Shown: piece after piece, positions 14,247 to 21,719 of the stretch
How positions within the stretch are numbered: the stretch's first letter is position 1
Layout of the letters: each line of letters starts with the position of its first letter
NCBI GenBank assembly: GCA_041624375.1
Contig: JBFJVD010000012.1
Location: 1-28,948, forward strand
DNA: 28,948 nt
Direction of reading: 5' to 3'
DNA from: JBFJVD01 sp041624375
GTDB taxonomy: Bacteria; Chloroflexota; Anaerolineae; Anaerolineales; E44-bin32
The notes under the pieces: model-generated
The model's database searches: none
Told to the model about the DNA's origin: nothing
The model's input: the letters and a program-made list of their open reading frames with translations, nothing else
Program-made: the position numbers and the translations under genes

Positions 14247-15582
14247 CGGCGGCCTCCGCAAGCGCTGCCACCAGTCGATCGATCTCTTCACGAGTGTTCT
14301 GTTCGGTCACGGCAAGCAGCATATGTCCTTCGAGTTCGGGATAGTCGACCCCGAGGTCATGGCCGCCCAAGATGTTGCGCGTCAGCAGATGGCGGTTGAT
14401 CTCGGCCGGAGGTTTGGGACAGGCGACAACGAACTCATGGAAGAACGGTGTCTCTCCCCAGAGCTGGTAGCCATTGAGCGATGCAATCTGAGAAGCGGCA
14501 TAGTGCGCCTTGTGATAGCAGAGTTCGGCAACCCGGCGCAGCCCATGGCGACCCATCACGGAGAGATAGACCGTGGCAGCAAGCGTCATCAATCCCTGAT
14601 TGGTGCAGATGTTCGAGGTCGCCTTCTCCCGGCGGATATGCTGCTCACGTGGGGTGAGGGTCAACACATAACCACGCTGGCCGCGTGTGTCCTGGGTTTC
14701 ACCGACCAGCCGGCCAGGGATGCGCCGAACGTAGGCTTCGCGAGTGGCAAACAGACCCAAGTAAGGGCCCCCGTATGAAAGTGGAATCCCAAGCGGCTGC
14801 CCTTCGCCCACCACGATGTCGGCGCCGAACGCCGACGGCGGCTTCAGCATGCCCAACGCAGTTGGATTGACGACGATACAGAAAAGGGCGCCGGCCGCGT
14901 GGACCGCCTCCCCGAGCGCGGAGTATTCGATGATCCGGCCAAAAAAGTCGGGGTACTGAACCGCCAGCAACGCAGTGTCTTCATCGAGCTGAGAGGCCAG
15001 CGACTCGGGATCATCGAGCGAACTCTCCTCACCCGTGACCTGCGCATCCTGGCCACGCATGTAGGTGTGCACCACTGCGCGCGCATGCGGGTGAATCCCC
15101 GGCGAGAGCAGCACCTTGGTCCGCTGCCCCCGGAAATGGCCCAGCGCCATGTTGACCGCCTCGGCCAGCGCCGTTGCGCCATCATAGATCGAGGCATTCG
15201 CCACCTCCATGCCGGTCAGGTGGCAGATCATGCTCTGGTACTCATAGATGGACTGGAGGGTGCCCTGAGAGACTTCGGGTTGGTAGGGCGTATAGGCCGT
15301 GTAGAACTCGCTCCGTCGCAGGATATGGTCCACGACGGAGGGGATGAAATGGTGATAGGCTCCGGCGCCCAGGAAACAGGCCGTGTGGCCCGCCTCAACA
15401 TTCCGTTCGGAGAGGCTCTGGAGCTCCCGCATGATCTCCATTTCTGAAACAGCCTCGGGAAGCTCGAGCTCTGGAAAGCGAAGCGCCTCCGGAACGGCGT
15501 CGTAGAGGTCCTCGATTCGCTTCACGCCGATGGTTCCGAGCATTTCCTGCCGGTCGGCTTCGGTGTGGGGAATGTAGGCCAT
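14239..15582 (-). CDS. gcvPA: Glycine decarboxylase (P protein) subunit 1
   Basis: This 447-residue N-terminal half of the P protein pairs with GcvPB to form the active alpha2beta2 decarboxylase. It starts with MAYIPHTEADRQEMLGTIGV, a family signature. Further P-protein signatures are FLGAGAYHHFIPSVVDHILRR, FYTAYTPYQPEVSQGTLQ and EYQSMICHLTGMEVANAS. Length is normal for the split form. Its ATG (15582) shares one base with the gcvH stop as TGATG, so the two genes are translationally coupled. This half lacks the PLP lysine, as expected. Confidence 0.97.
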   Translation of the reverse strand: MAYIPHTEADRQEMLGTIGVKRIEDLYDAVPEALRFPELELPEAVSEMEIMRELQSLSERNVEAGHTACFLGAGAYHHFIPSVVDHILRRSEFYTAYTPYQPEVSQGTLQSIYEYQSMICHLTGMEVANASIYDGATALAEAVNMALGHFRGQRTKVLLSPGIHPHARAVVHTYMRGQDAQVTGEESSLDDPESLASQLDEDTALLAVQYPDFFGRIIEYSALGEAVHAAGALFCIVVNPTALGMLKPPSAFGADIVVGEGQPLGIPLSYGGPYLGLFATREAYVRRIPGRLVGETQDTRGQRGYVLTLTPREQHIRREKATSNICTNQGLMTLAATVYLSVMGRHGLRRVAELCYHKAHYAASQIASLNGYQLWGETPFFHEFVVACPKPPAEINRHLLTRNILGGHDLGVDYPELEGHMLLAVTEQNTREEIDRLVAALAEAADA

Positions 15583-15974
15583 CAGCCGCTGCGCTCTTTG
15601 GTGTGCTGCTCGTAGGCATCGGCGTCAAGCAACTCGGGGAGTTGATCGGGCTCGGTCACCTTAATCTTGACCATCCACGCCTCGCCATACGGGCTGCTGT
15701 TCACCAGTTCCGGGGTGTCCACCAGGCTTTCGTTGATCTCCATCAATTCGCCAGTGACCGGCATATAGAGATCTGAAGCTGCCTTGACGGATTCAACCAC
15801 CCCGAAGGCCGCGCCCTTCTCAACCAAATCGCCAATGGCGGCGGTGATCTCTACATAGACCACATCGGAAAGCTCATCCTGGGCAAAATCGGTGATCCCG
15901 ACCGTGCCTGTGTCGCCATCGACACGGATCCATTCGTCGTTCTTGGTGTAGTGTAAGTCCTTGGGAAACTTCAT
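15582..15974 (-). CDS. gcvH: Glycine cleavage system H protein
   Basis: This 130-residue lipoyl carrier of the glycine cleavage system shuttles the aminomethyl group from P to T protein. The lipoylation lysine is Lys64 in FGVVESVKAASDLYMPVTGE, and the family start MKFPKDLHYTKNDEWI is present. The ATG at 15974 has GGAGG about 6 bases upstream. A longer frame upstream runs into the riboswitch terminator and is not credible. It is the first gene of the operon, 27 bases after the leader terminator. gcvT and lpd are not in the window and must be supplied elsewhere. Confidence 0.97.
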   Translation of the reverse strand: MKFPKDLHYTKNDEWIRVDGDTGTVGITDFAQDELSDVVYVEITAAIGDLVEKGAAFGVVESVKAASDLYMPVTGELMEINESLVDTPELVNSSPYGEAWMVKIKVTEPDQLPELLDADAYEQHTKERSG

Positions 15975-16000
15975 CCTGCCCTCCTGTCCCTCCGGCAAGC

Positions 16001-16033
16001 AAAAAAGGACGCACCCGAATTCGGTGTGCGTCC
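16001..16033 (-). terminator. Expression-platform terminator of the glycine riboswitch
   Basis: On the minus strand GGACGCAC (16033-16026) pairs with GTGCGTCC (16014-16007), enclosing the palindrome CCGAATTCGG, and six T follow (16006-16001). This is a textbook intrinsic terminator in the gcvH leader. Its first two bases (16033-16032) also belong to the P1 stem of the second glycine aptamer, so the two structures compete. Confidence 0.9.
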
Positions 16034-16208
16034 TCTGTCGTAAACCTGAGAGATTCACCGCGCAGCGGCGGCTTGCCCCGTCGGTGTCAGTCGACTTTCC
16101 AGAGGAGCGGCCAGCCCGGGTCCCTTGTACCTGAGAGTTTCACCTCGTGACTGCACAGCCGCACGAGGTTTGCCCCTTCGGTGTCCGGCAGCGCCGGATC
16201 TCTCCCCG
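16032..16208 (-). promoter_or_regulatory. Tandem glycine riboswitch (two aptamers)
   Basis: Two copies of the glycine aptamer core are visible on the minus strand. The first has ACACCGAAGGGGCAAACC (about 16183-16166) and GGTGAAACTCTCAGGTAC (about 16145-16128). The second has ACACCGACGGGGCAAGCC (about 16087-16070) and GGTGAATCTCTCAGGTTT (about 16060-16043). P1 of the second aptamer is CCTCTG (16105-16100) with CAGAGG (16037-16032). Glycine binding should stabilise that P1 and prevent the adjacent terminator, turning the gcv genes on. This is the known logic of glycine riboswitches upstream of gcv operons. Confidence 0.97.
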
Positions 16209-16231
16209 AACTGTGCTGGCTTGATGTTTCC

Positions 16232-16260
16232 ATTCTAAGGACGCCCATCTTGGATGTCAA
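16232..16260 (-). promoter_or_regulatory. Consensus-like promoter of the gcv operon
   Basis: On the minus strand TTGACA (16260-16255) is perfect. It is separated by exactly 17 bases from TAGAAT (16237-16232), one mismatch from consensus. Transcription should start near 16225, about 17 bases before the first glycine aptamer. The promoter lies between the alr stop and the riboswitch. Confidence 0.85.
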
Positions 16261-16280
16261 GGAAGGTCGGTCGGAGCCGC

Positions 16281-17411
16281 TCACCCCGGCCGCTTGGATT
16301 CGAGAAGTTCACGCGGCACGCGCGCGCTGATCCCGCAAAGCACCTCGTAGGGGATGGTCCCCCAGCGTCGGGCAAGCTCTTCCGCCGGAATCGCCTCCCG
16401 GCCCTGAGGCCCGAGCAGGACCACCTCATCGCCCGGCTGGGCTTCGGGGTGCTGATCAAGCGACACCATCACCTGGTCCATGCATACCCGCCCGACGATC
16501 GGGACGCGGGCGCCCAAGATCAGCAGCTCCCCGCCCGGCTGGCGCCGGTAGCCGTCGCCGTAGCCCACGCCCACCACACCGACGCGCTCTGGGTGCTGCG
16601 TGATGTAATCATGCCCATAACTCACACCGGCTCCGGCCGGCAGGTCCTGAACGTGGACCAGCTTTGCCTTCCAGGTCAGCGCGGGCACGAATCCTTTCGG
16701 CAAAGGAACCTCATCGGAGGGATCGATGCCATAGAGCGCGATTCCGCAGCGCACCAGATCAAAGCGGGCGCTCGGCCGCGTGAGTGCAGCCGCCGAATTG
16801 GCCGCGTGCACCCACGGCGGGCGCAGTCCGGCAGCTTCGATTTTTTCGAGCAGCGCCCGAAACTTGCGCTCCTGCTTGTCGTTGCTGGGGGCCTCTGGCG
16901 AATCGGCACAGGCGAAGTGCGTGAAGAGTCCAGCCACCTCAACCTGCTTCATCCGGCTGAGTTCAACCAGCAGTTCAGGCGCCGCCTCCGGCGAAGCACC
17001 GAGCCGGCTCATCCCCGTGTCGACTTTAAGGTGAACTGTGGCCGGGGATAGCGCGTCGCCAAGCACCTCGGCAAGCTCCTGCAAATGGCGGCGCGTGAAG
17101 ACGGTGAGCGAGACGGCCTGATCCAGTGCCTGGCGCAGCAAGGAGCGCGGCGTTTCTCCCAGCACCAACACGGGAATCGAAATCCCCGCACGCCGCAGCG
17201 CCAGCGCCTCATCCACCCGCGCCACCGCGCAGGAGGCTGCGCCAGCCGCTTCAACGGCGCGGGCTGCGTTGGCCAGCCCGTGACCATAGCCCGCAGCCTT
17301 GACGACCGCCATCACCGGGACCCCGGCGAGGTCTTGCAGGCGGCTCAGGTTATTGGCGAGCGCAGCAGGGCTGACTTCGGCCCAGGTCGAAGATCCATGC
17401 TCTGTGGCCAC
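16281..17411 (-). CDS. alr: Alanine racemase
   Basis: This 376-residue PLP enzyme interconverts L- and D-alanine for peptidoglycan synthesis. The PLP lysine is Lys38 in AVVKAAGYGHG and the catalytic tyrosine is Tyr265 in GAGVSYGHDY. Other family motifs are HLKVDTGMSRLG (127-138), GLFTHFACAD and VCMDQVMV. GTG at 17411 is chosen because it gives the usual length and lies 7 bases after a TATACT -10 box. A longer frame from 17480 adds an unrelated N-terminus and would cross the promoter. The gene diverges from tgt and runs towards the gcv operon, which has its own promoter. The leader appears absent. Confidence 0.95.
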   Translation of the reverse strand: MATEHGSSTWAEVSPAALANNLSRLQDLAGVPVMAVVKAAGYGHGLANAARAVEAAGAASCAVARVDEALALRRAGISIPVLVLGETPRSLLRQALDQAVSLTVFTRRHLQELAEVLGDALSPATVHLKVDTGMSRLGASPEAAPELLVELSRMKQVEVAGLFTHFACADSPEAPSNDKQERKFRALLEKIEAAGLRPPWVHAANSAAALTRPSARFDLVRCGIALYGIDPSDEVPLPKGFVPALTWKAKLVHVQDLPAGAGVSYGHDYITQHPERVGVVGVGYGDGYRRQPGGELLILGARVPIVGRVCMDQVMVSLDQHPEAQPGDEVVLLGPQGREAIPAEELARRWGTIPYEVLCGISARVPRELLESKRPG

Positions 17412-17418
17412 GAGGGGC

Positions 17419-17447
17419 AGTATAAGGGCCGATCCATGAGATGACAA
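17419..17447 (-). promoter_or_regulatory. Promoter of alr, apparently leaderless
   Basis: On the minus strand TTGTCA (17447-17442), a 17-base spacer and TATACT (17424-17419) form a good promoter. The -10 ends 7 bases before the GTG at 17411, so the transcript would begin at the start codon. The -35 shares its bases with the -35 of the divergent tgt promoter. Confidence 0.6.
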
Positions 17448-17471
17448 CGAATTTCGGCGGGGGTTTATAAT
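17441..17471 (+). promoter_or_regulatory. Promoter of the tgt-uppP operon
   Basis: ATGACA (17441-17446), a 19-base spacer and a perfect TATAAT (17466-17471) point to a transcript starting at about 17478-17479. It is back to back with the alr promoter, and the two -35 elements overlap, so RNA polymerase could probably occupy only one side at a time. Confidence 0.6.
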
Positions 17472-17478
17472 CGGCCGC

Positions 17479-17526
17479 ATGTGCCCAGGGCGCTTCGACC
17501 TCCGGCTGGCGGCTCAGCGACGATGA
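17479..17526 (+). CDS. Putative 15-codon leader ORF ending in the tgt start
   Basis: An ATG at 17479, at or next to the predicted transcription start, opens a 15-codon frame (MCPGRFDLRLAAQRR). Its TGA overlaps the ATG of tgt as ATGA (17523-17526). tgt itself has no clear Shine-Dalgarno, so translation of this leader peptide could deliver ribosomes to tgt. A competing reading is a GTG at 17481 in the tgt frame, adding 14 residues to Tgt. Whether the peptide is made is unknown. Confidence 0.4.
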   Translation: MCPGRFDLRLAAQRR

Positions 17527-18644
17527 GCGGTTTCCGCTTTGAACTTGAGGCTCAGGATGGGACCGGCCGGGCCGGTACGCTCCATACCCCTCACGGCGCT
17601 GTCCCCACCCCCGTCTTTGCGCCGGTGGGGACCCAGGCCACCGTCAAAGCGCTGACCCCGCAGCAGCTCGAAGAACTCGGCGCGACCCTCATCCTGGCCA
17701 ACACCTACCACCTCTACCTGCGTCCAGGCGATGAACGCATCGCCCGCCTCGGCGGCCTGCATCGCTTCATGGCCTGGGAGCACCCGATCCTCACGGATTC
17801 CGGCGGATTCCAGGTCTTTTCGCTCGCCGATCGGCGTGAAGTCGACAACGAGGGCGTGACCTTTCGCTCCCATTTGGACGGATCGGAGCACCGATTCACG
17901 CCGGAGAAGGCGATTCAGATCCAGGAGAACCTGGGTGCCGACATCATCATGGCATTTGACGAGTGCCCGGACCCCTACGATCGCGCCTACAACGAGGCAG
18001 CCATGGCGCGTACCCACGCATGGGCGGAGCGCTGCGTTGCCGCCAAGCGGAAGGACGAACAAGCGCTGTTCGGTATCGTGCAGGGTGGGATCTTCGAAGA
18101 CCTCAGGCGTCAATCGGCCCGTTTCATGGCCGGCCTGCCTATCCCCGGTGTCGCCATTGGTGGGCTTTCTGTCGGCGAAACCAAGCCCGAGATGCACGCG
18201 GCTATTGAGGTCGTTGTGGAGGAACTTCCGCAGGACCGTCCACGGTATCTGATGGGCGTGGGTACGCCGATCGATCTGGTCGAAGGCGTGGCACGTGGGA
18301 TTGACATGTTCGACTGCGTCCTCCCGACGCGGCTGGCCCGCAACCATGCGGCGATGACCCGGCTCGGACGCCTCAATTTGCGCAACCTCGCAAATGCAGA
18401 CGACGAGCGCCCGATCGATCCTGGTTGCTCTTGCACAACCTGTGCCCAATTCTCGCGCGCATACCTTCGCCATCTCACCGTAGCCGGGGAGATGCTGGGG
18501 GCAACCCTGCTCTCGATTCACAACTTGTTCACGCTGGTCTCGATTACCAGGGATCTCCGGCGCGCGGTCCTTGAAGGACAGCTGGCTGCATTTGCCGAGG
18601 AATTCCGCAGCCAGTATCAGAAGCACCGGCCCGTGGAGCTCTAG
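17523..18644 (+). CDS. tgt: Queuine/preQ1 tRNA-guanine transglycosylase
   Basis: This 373-residue enzyme exchanges guanine-34 of GUN-anticodon tRNAs for preQ1 in queuosine synthesis. Visible features are Asp92 in LTDSGGFQVFSL, the GIVQGGI and GGLSVGE motifs, the nucleophile Asp264 in GIDMFDCVLPTR, and the zinc site Cys302, Cys304, Cys307 (CSCTTC) with His333 (LLSIHN). The ATG at 17523 matches the family N-terminus (MSGFRFELEAQDG) and usual length. An upstream in-frame GTG at 17481 would add a non-homologous Pro/Arg/Ala-rich segment. uppP follows 3 bases after the stop. No other queuosine genes are in the window. Confidence 0.97.
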   Translation: MSGFRFELEAQDGTGRAGTLHTPHGAVPTPVFAPVGTQATVKALTPQQLEELGATLILANTYHLYLRPGDERIARLGGLHRFMAWEHPILTDSGGFQVFSLADRREVDNEGVTFRSHLDGSEHRFTPEKAIQIQENLGADIIMAFDECPDPYDRAYNEAAMARTHAWAERCVAAKRKDEQALFGIVQGGIFEDLRRQSARFMAGLPIPGVAIGGLSVGETKPEMHAAIEVVVEELPQDRPRYLMGVGTPIDLVEGVARGIDMFDCVLPTRLARNHAAMTRLGRLNLRNLANADDERPIDPGCSCTTCAQFSRAYLRHLTVAGEMLGATLLSIHNLFTLVSITRDLRRAVLEGQLAAFAEEFRSQYQKHRPVEL

Positions 18645-18647
18645 CCT

Positions 18648-19472
18648 GTGAGCCTGCTGCAGGCGGTCGTGCTCGGACTGGTTCAAGGGGCTACGGAATT
18701 CCTGCCGATCTCATCCTCGGGGCATCTGGTTCTGGTCCCCTGGCTGTTGGGGTGGCAGTTCGAACCCGAGGCGGCCTTCGTATTCGACGTGCTGGTCCAG
18801 CTGGGGACTATTTTGGCCGTGATCGCCTACTTCCGTTCCGAACTGCGTGCGATCCTTGTTGCCGTGCTGCGGGATCTCTTCCGAGGGCATCCACTTGAAT
18901 CGGGTCACGCAAGACTGGGCTGGCTGCTCCTGGCCGCCAGCGTGCCGGCAGCCATCACGGGGATCCTGATCAAGCCCCTCGTGGAGCAGGCCTTTCAGAG
19001 TCCGGCCGCAGTCTCGGGATTCCTGCTTGTCACGGCAACGCTGCTGGGGATTAGCGAACGTCTCGGGGCGCGCACGCGAGAGGTGGAAGATTTGCGCCTC
19101 CAGGACGCGCTCTGGATCGGCGCCTGGCAGGCACTCGCACTCTTCCCCGGAATCTCACGTTCGGGATCGACGATCGCCGGGGCCCTGATCCGGGACCTCG
19201 AGCGCCCAGAAGCGGCCAGGTTCTCCTTCTTGATGAGCATCCCGGTCATGATCGGCGCCGGCCTGATCGCGGCGCTCGACCTGCTCAATTCGCCTGTGGC
19301 GGAGGAACAGCTGGCGCCGCTCATCGTCGGCTTCATCAGCGCCGCGATCACAGGCTATCTGGCGATTCGCTGGCTGCTGAACTACCTTGCCCGCAGACCA
19401 CTGACCGTCTTCGTCGTCTACTGCGCTGCTGCCGGCATCGGCGGGCTGGCTTTGGCCTACTTCCGTGCCTAG
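18648..19472 (+). CDS. uppP: Undecaprenyl-diphosphate phosphatase
   Basis: This 274-residue polytopic membrane enzyme of the BacA/UppP family recycles undecaprenyl pyrophosphate to the monophosphate carrier for peptidoglycan and other polymers; overproduction gives bacitracin resistance in studied species. The two active-site signatures are present: QGATEFLPISSSGH (13-26, with Glu17 and His26) and PGISRSGSTIAGA (168-180, with Arg172). Length and about eight hydrophobic segments fit the family. The start is GTG, 3 bases after tgt, so it is co-transcribed with it. The next gene starts within its last 8 bases. Confidence 0.97.
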   Translation: MSLLQAVVLGLVQGATEFLPISSSGHLVLVPWLLGWQFEPEAAFVFDVLVQLGTILAVIAYFRSELRAILVAVLRDLFRGHPLESGHARLGWLLLAASVPAAITGILIKPLVEQAFQSPAAVSGFLLVTATLLGISERLGARTREVEDLRLQDALWIGAWQALALFPGISRSGSTIAGALIRDLERPEAARFSFLMSIPVMIGAGLIAALDLLNSPVAEEQLAPLIVGFISAAITGYLAIRWLLNYLARRPLTVFVVYCAAAGIGGLALAYFRA

Positions 19473-20250
19473 CCTGCCGAGCCTCCGCAACACCATCGCC
19501 GCGGGGACCGCCTGCATGGCGCTCCTCCTATCTGCCTGCGCAGCTACCCCTTCATCACCCACCCCAACACAGGAACCTTTTCCTCGGCTGGTGACCTCGC
19601 CGGCCCTCGCGCCCTGGCTCCAGGAATGGACGGCTGCCTACCGCGATGCCGTCGGCCCACCGGAATTCCAGATCGAGCTCCTCCCGCCGGCTGCTGCGCT
19701 CAACGCCGTCGAAACGGGTGAAGCGACAGCGGCGATCCTCGGGCAGCCGCCTCCTGACGGATGGTTTGCCACACCGCTGGGATGGGAGCCGATCATCGTC
19801 GTCACCCACCCCGGCGTGCCGATTCGCGATCTCACGCTGAGAGACCTGGCCGATATCTTCAGCGGCCGGCTGGACGTCTGGACCCAGCTTGGCGGCCCAT
19901 CGCTCGCGGTCGTGCCGGTGATCCCGCTCGAAGGGGATGAAATCCGGGCGCTCCTGATCGAGGCCGCGCCGGCGAGTCTGCCGGTCACAGGAAGCGCGCT
20001 GCTGGCGCCCTCGCCGGCACAGGGCAGGAAGCTGATCCAGGAGACGGCCGGCGCCATCGGCCTCCTTCCATGGTCCTCGCTGGCAGATGCCGTGGATGGG
20101 GTCCGGGTGGACGGCGCGCTCCCCCCGGAGTCGCCGGTTGGGGCCTCGCGCTACCCGCTGCTCCTCGAAGTCGTCGCCATGGCGCCAGAGCCGCCAGACG
20201 GTGCTGTGCGGGGCTTCCTGGCGTGGATTCAGTCACAGTTGGGGCCGTAG
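19465..20250 (+). CDS. PstS-like substrate-binding lipoprotein
   Basis: This 261-residue lipoprotein has a signal peptide ending in the lipobox LLSAC (Cys25) and a short Ser/Thr/Pro linker. A periplasmic-binding-protein type domain like the phosphate/molybdate group (PBP_like) follows. Family-like features are GEATAAILG, the PIIVVTHPG pattern, LTLRDLADIFSGRLDVWTQLGGP (typical of PstS-like proteins) and AGAIGLLPW near the end. The ligand cannot be assigned. The start is GTG at 19465 inside the uppP end, so it is translationally coupled to uppP. No permease or ATPase gene accompanies it, so it is an orphan binding protein, perhaps a sensor or partner of a distant transporter. It converges on the minus-strand hydrolase gene. 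Confidence 0.88.
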   Translation: MPSLPSLRNTIAAGTACMALLLSACAATPSSPTPTQEPFPRLVTSPALAPWLQEWTAAYRDAVGPPEFQIELLPPAAALNAVETGEATAAILGQPPPDGWFATPLGWEPIIVVTHPGVPIRDLTLRDLADIFSGRLDVWTQLGGPSLAVVPVIPLEGDEIRALLIEAAPASLPVTGSALLAPSPAQGRKLIQETAGAIGLLPWSSLADAVDGVRVDGALPPESPVGASRYPLLLEVVAMAPEPPDGAVRGFLAWIQSQLGP

Positions 20251-20295
20251 CGGTGGATAGGTTGCAGCACAGGGACATCAGATCGCGCCCGGGGC

Positions 20296-20964
20296 TCAAC
20301 CTTGCAGGAAGGGATTGGTCTGGCGCTCCCGGCCGACCGTGGTCTCCGGACCGTGTCCGGTGAGCAGGCGGAAAGAATCCGGCAGGCTGAGGATGTCGCG
20401 CGCAATGCTCTCGCTCAGCTGAGCCCAGCTGCCGTTGGGCAGATCTGTCCGCCCAACGCTCCCTTGGAACACCAGGTCGCCGCAGAACACCACACCGGCT
20501 TCTCGCGCCACCAGGATCACATGCCCGGGCGAGTGGCCGGGGGTATGCCGGACCTCAAACCGATGTTCCCCAAGGAACAGGCTCATCCCGTCTTCGAGCG
20601 GGATGCTGGGCTCTGGGCCGGGATCGAACTCGCGAACGCCGAAGGCAGCGGCACCGCCGTGGAAGCGCCATAGAGGCTGGTCATCCGGGTGCAGGGCAAC
20701 CGGCACGGGTGTATCGGAAGCTTCGTCGATCGCCGCTGCGCCGCCGAAGTGATCAAAGTGGGCATGCGTGAGCCAGATGTTCGTGATCCGCCAGCCGTGT
20801 TCACGCGCGGCCTGGACGATCACCTCACCGTCCCAGGCCGGATCGATCGCCACCGCCGTCGAGGTCGCAGGATCGCCGACGAGGTAAGCGTTCGTCGCCG
20901 CTGGTCCGAGGACGAAGCTCAGGATGACGAGGGAGTCCGGGAGGCGCTCCGGCTGCGAAGCCAA
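20296..20964 (-). CDS. Metallo-beta-lactamase-fold hydrolase (glyoxalase II-like)
   Basis: This 222-residue MBL-fold enzyme carries the metal motif THAHFDHFGG (His67, His69, Asp71 and His72), followed by HTPGHSPGH, VVFCGDLVF and LTGHGPET, which supply the remaining ligands. This set is typical of the glyoxalase II/hydroxyacylglutathione hydrolase-like group, whose bacterial members often have unknown thioester substrates. I place the start at TTG 20964, with AAGGAG 8 bases upstream. An alternative is CTG at 20922, overlapping the upstream stop as CTGA, where homology to the family begins. Longer frames add an unrelated N-terminus. It overlaps the end of the lipoprotein gene and is probably co-translated with it. 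Confidence 0.9.
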   Translation of the reverse strand: MASQPERLPDSLVILSFVLGPAATNAYLVGDPATSTAVAIDPAWDGEVIVQAAREHGWRITNIWLTHAHFDHFGGAAAIDEASDTPVPVALHPDDQPLWRFHGGAAAFGVREFDPGPEPSIPLEDGMSLFLGEHRFEVRHTPGHSPGHVILVAREAGVVFCGDLVFQGSVGRTDLPNGSWAQLSESIARDILSLPDSFRLLTGHGPETTVGRERQTNPFLQG

Positions 20965-21719
20965 TCGAGGAACTCCTTCAGGAAAGGGAAACCGAGGATC
21001 GTCCCAACCGCCGAGCCGAGCGATCCGATCCATGTCGCCTGCGGCGCGGTCAACCCGAGCACGGAGCGAGCCGAGACCGTGTAGTCGCCGGCCCAATACG
21101 TTGCTTCGACGGCCTCGCCACCCGATTTCGGCAAGAAGCGGAGCCGGAGGGATAGCGCCAGCCGGTGCTCGCCCGTTTCCTCCGCCGCGAGGCTCCAGCG
21201 GAAGGTCACATCCTGGCCCGGGCGAAGAGGTTCGGCGATCTCGCCCGCCGGTTCCACCTTCAGGCCGGCCGCCAGCAGGCTGGCAATTGCCACCACGTTG
21301 TGGGTGTCATAGACATCCGGCACCTCGACAGGCTCAAGGGTGATCTCCCGTCCTTCCAATGAAGCCGTCACAGCAATCGTCTCGCCTTGGGTGGTGAAGG
21401 TCAGGTCGATAAGTTCAGAATCCCCCACCTTGATGTCCAGCGGATAGTCGACCACGACCCAGCGGGCCTCGGTGATCGCTGAGGAGAGCGGATCTACGGC
21501 TTGCGTTGGCTGGGCGGTAGGCTGGACGGCGGCCGGCTGGGTCTGCGTGGCCAGGGGCGGGGCTGGCTCGTCCTCCTCCGGCGCGTCCACCGCGGTCTCC
21601 ATTGGCGCCTGCGGTTCCGGCGGAGAGTCTTCCGGCGCGCTGCGCAGGACGGCGCCGCATGCCAGCGAAAGCGCCAGGAGGACCAGCAGAACGGCGGCAA
21701 GGGGAAGCCGAGCCGACAC
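20919..21719 (-). CDS. Lipoprotein with C-terminal membrane segment, unknown function
   Basis: The 266-residue product has a lipoprotein signal peptide (lipobox LSLAC, Cys21), an acidic Pro/Glu/Thr/Gln-rich linker (about 28-78) and a beta-sandwich-like domain (about 82-225). The C-terminal hydrophobic segment (about 230-250, TWIGSLGSAVGTILGFPFL) is followed by a basic tail. The architecture suggests an extracellular domain held by a lipid at one end and a membrane helix at the other. I do not recognise a family. The start is GTG at 21719, sharing a base with the TAG of the small membrane gene upstream (TAGTG). The stop lies inside the hydrolase gene. It is probably part of a three-gene coupled operon. 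Confidence 0.85.
   Translation of the reverse strand: MSARLPLAAVLLVLLALSLACGAVLRSAPEDSPPEPQAPMETAVDAPEEDEPAPPLATQTQPAAVQPTAQPTQAVDPLSSAITEARWVVVDYPLDIKVGDSELIDLTFTTQGETIAVTASLEGREITLEPVEVPDVYDTHNVVAIASLLAAGLKVEPAGEIAEPLRPGQDVTFRWSLAAEETGEHRLALSLRLRFLPKSGGEAVEATYWAGDYTVSARSVLGLTAPQATWIGSLGSAVGTILGFPFLKEFLDWLRSRSASRTPSSS

Noticed and set aside
17514..18686. A 390-codon minus-strand frame across tgt
   Set aside because: tgt shows all catalytic and zinc residues on the plus strand; the opposite frame has no protein features.
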